From positions 84,642-102,120 of the forward strand of contig MU130104.1 of the NCBI GenBank assembly GCA_015039465.1: a stretch of 17,479 nucleotides of DNA, in the 5' to 3' direction. The stretch comes from Phlegmacium glaucopus. Its lineage: Eukaryota; Basidiomycota; Agaricomycetes; Agaricales; Cortinariaceae. Position 1 is the first letter of the stretch. Each line of letters begins with the position of its first letter. Under the pieces are notes generated by a model that saw only the letters and a list, made by a program, of their open reading frames with translations, did not search any database and was not told where the DNA came from. This document shows, piece after piece, positions 15,772 to 17,479 of this stretch. The position numbers and the translations under genes were made by a program.

Positions 15772-17479
15772 AATGAGATCGACCATGTGAGCCCAACAGC
15801 AATGGAAGAAGACTGGGGTCCAGAACAATGCCGTGAACTTGTTTCGGTGGGAGAAAAAATGTACCCAGAGAACACCTGGTATCTCTACACCTCCATGTAT
15901 ACCGTTGCAACCACCCTGACTTCACAATCATCTATTGCTCTATGATTGTCTGTACAGTCTATGACATTATGGGGGTGCTTGTTCTCCCTATAGTAGCTAT
16001 AGATGTACTCTCAACCCACTACTGCTCCATAACTCTAGAACGAGGAATCCTCCACCCTCCTCCCTCTTCCCTTCTTATCAGCATTTCGGTTACTTCCGTC
16101 CGGTTAAGGCCAGCTATGTGAACGCTAGCTTCTGTGCCTATTGGTGTCATCTGTTTAGAGGCTATAGGTGCAGTTTCGAGAGAGAGGTTAGGCCCAGTCA
16201 CCACAGGAGGACAAGCTTTCACCACATGTAAAGCGCAAGTAGTTAGCATTGTTGGCGCTTACTTCTTCCGCGAGCCTAACGGCACTGGAGAAGAAGTCCC
16301 TACAAGACTTCACTCATACCACCTTCGGGTAGGTTAAGCGTCACGCCTGCAACTTCTGGAAACCGTGACGCTTACCTCTAGGCGTCAAATGCTGTAAACG
16401 ACCGCCCAGGACTACTTGCAGCTCGGTCTTACCTGAGCATGTTTCTTTTCTCACCACTCTAGCAATTTTGGTTTCCATCCTAGATATAAAGTGCAATCGC
16501 AAGTCATATATTATCCCGAACCTCTTCCGACGGTATGAACTGGTTTAGGGGTAACGGACAAATCTAAGGCGCCATGTAACAAAGATTGTTCAAGCTCAAG
16601 TCAGTAATATTACCTGGTCCGTCGATCGATATTCTAACTACTCTAGGCGAATAGTGTAAGACATCCTTATGTATTTGCGTGTTTCCACTGATCTTAGCAA
16701 AAGGGTATACAAGCCATGGTTAAAGGACAGGGTCTTCCGCGGGTTAGCTATTAAACTGACTAGTTCGAAGCGTCGTTGACTACCTTTCAGCCGGCTCCCG
16801 CCTCGTCTGCTAAGGATTCGTGAAAGCCATTTTTGTATGGCCTTTAGTCTGCTTCCTTCTTGTTTTGAGTGCAAAGTCAAAAAAGGGGGCATCACTTTAA
16901 CTGAGACCATTGGTAGAGCGCTACCTGAAGCAAGGACCCTCCATCGAATCCGAATTCTTCTAAGACTGAAAAGCATCGTCTTTTCTCACGGTTTTTTCGT
17001 TCCATATAGCAACATCTAGGACGCTAACAGGACATCTGCTTTTCGTTGCACTTATACGGGGTATATCAGTTCAACTCATAGGAGGGTGATGGGTTACGAC
17101 CCTCTGATCGAGGTTTCTTCTAATTTGCCCAACGACGTAACGTAGGTCCTCCGGGTCTCGGTTTCCACCCACGTCATTGGGTATGCATCTACCGCTTACG
17201 TATGCATTTTCGACTCGCGCAGGTTAAACGCTCCTAATTCTTTCCTCTCACATGACTTGCGCATCGAAAGAACCGACTACTGCGCCAGTATTAGAGCCGT
17301 TCAGGTTTCCGACTGCGTTCCTGTCCATTCTTTTCTTGATCCCGAGTACGGAACTCGATACATGCTAAGTGCAATCTAATATCTTTGGTGAACGGTATTT
17401 GCTGTTGTTACCGTAGGTCATTACTCTAGAGGACGGCTTATCGTCAATGCTTCGGGCTATACTGGTTCGGCTATCGCCA
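15772..17479. other. Mirror-written multi-pass membrane protein with C-terminal C2 domain
   Basis: Reading leftward from 17479 without complementing gives about 496 codons after removing four introns: 17394-17344 (GC-AG, GCAAGT donor), 16871-16815 (GTGAGT), 16681-16628 (GTGCGT) and 16537-16483 (GTATGG). Hydrophobic segments include TAIGLVISGFVTAI, YALVLFLPVLASAFGLAEIM, SAFTYAFAIYVWVTAPTFGS and a pair around GKTILVTFLAAWSIIM and QILPLVLTISPLFSLYESIL. The soluble tail has C2-like sequence: KLRISIRSAKGL, SSFAVVTIDEREMYTTFEQE, DPDWRESFDVDIGDLSTVVI and RVFDRKCIDRNWPAFIGFT. The frame stops at TAA 15774-15772. The last exon alone is open for about 236 codons. The N-terminus lies outside the window. 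The family looks like an uncharacterised basidiomycete membrane protein. Ca2+/lipid binding is inferred from the C2 similarity only. Confidence 0.9.

Larger units (their letters stand above)
14750..17479. other. Mirror block M3 (reversed, not complemented), runs off the window
   Basis: From about 14750 to the last base, protein-coding information appears only when the + strand is reversed without complementing. Two convergent genes are recovered, an EF-hand-like gene and a membrane/C2 gene, with five well-formed 51-57 nt introns between them. Normal-strand frames in this block are short and match nothing. The left edge lies between about 14740, where a normally oriented exon ends, and about 14770, where mirrored coding starts. 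The right edge is outside the window. Confidence 0.96.

Noticed and set aside
15718..15945. Plus-strand 75-codon frame that looks protein-like (MEEDWGPEQCRELVSVGEKM)
   Set aside because: The same bases read in mirror image form the end of a long, intron-consistent membrane/C2 gene with stop at 15772. The forward frame is a chance product.
16638..16976. Minus-strand 112-codon frame
   Set aside because: It lies wholly inside mirror block M3, where the mirror reading gives conserved membrane-protein exons.
4979..17479. A novel biological system that copies DNA with parallel polarity
   Set aside because: No known polymerase or ligation chemistry does this, and the block M1 copy contains a sequencing adapter, which points to data handling.

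Overview
This is a repeat-rich nuclear contig from a filamentous fungus, most likely a mushroom-forming basidiomycete (Agaricomycetes). The genes carry many 40-63 nt introns with GT/GC-AG ends and CTAAC-like branch sites. There is a many-exon fungal cytochrome P450, a Plavaka-type CACTA-like transposase typical of Agaricomycetes, a hAT transposase and a LINE tail. No tRNA, rRNA or CRISPR was seen. || MAIN RESULT: about 4.7 kb of the window is written backwards without being complemented. In three blocks (about 1700-2235, 4979-6420 or slightly further, and about 14750 to the window end) neither strand encodes anything convincing. Reading the printed + strand from right to left, or equivalently its plain complement from left to right, restores well-conserved proteins, correctly placed introns, a copy of a repeat present in normal orientation at 1-145, and a 19-nt Illumina TruSeq adapter. 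DNA strands are antiparallel, so no inversion can produce this. The blocks are almost certainly assembly or scaffolding artefacts, and normal gene calling is blind to them. || LAYOUT: 1-910 satellite-like repeats built around agacccatatwttgtgg. About 1700-2235 mirror block M1 (LINE C-terminus, adapter, repeat copy). 2287-3071 remnant of an unidentified multi-exon gene. 3247-4932 two overlapping degenerate copies of a Plavaka N-terminus. 4931-4978 a run of 48 A at the junction with mirror block M2, which holds the Plavaka C-terminal region. 6850-10000 a nine-exon hAT transposase gene on the minus strand, killed by one frameshift and one nonsense codon. 10956-13063 an eleven-exon P450 on the plus strand with one apparent 1-nt deletion and an 11-nt microexon carrying the haem cysteine. 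13121-13507 a foldback element. 14115-14740 part of an unidentified minus-strand gene. 14750-17479 mirror block M3 with two convergent host genes: an EF-hand-like protein and a multi-pass membrane protein with a C-terminal C2 domain. || The P450, the EF-hand gene and the membrane/C2 gene are host-like. Most of the rest is transposon debris. No operon or pathway links the genes. The apparent gene deserts at 4979-6850 and 14750-17479 result largely from the mirroring.
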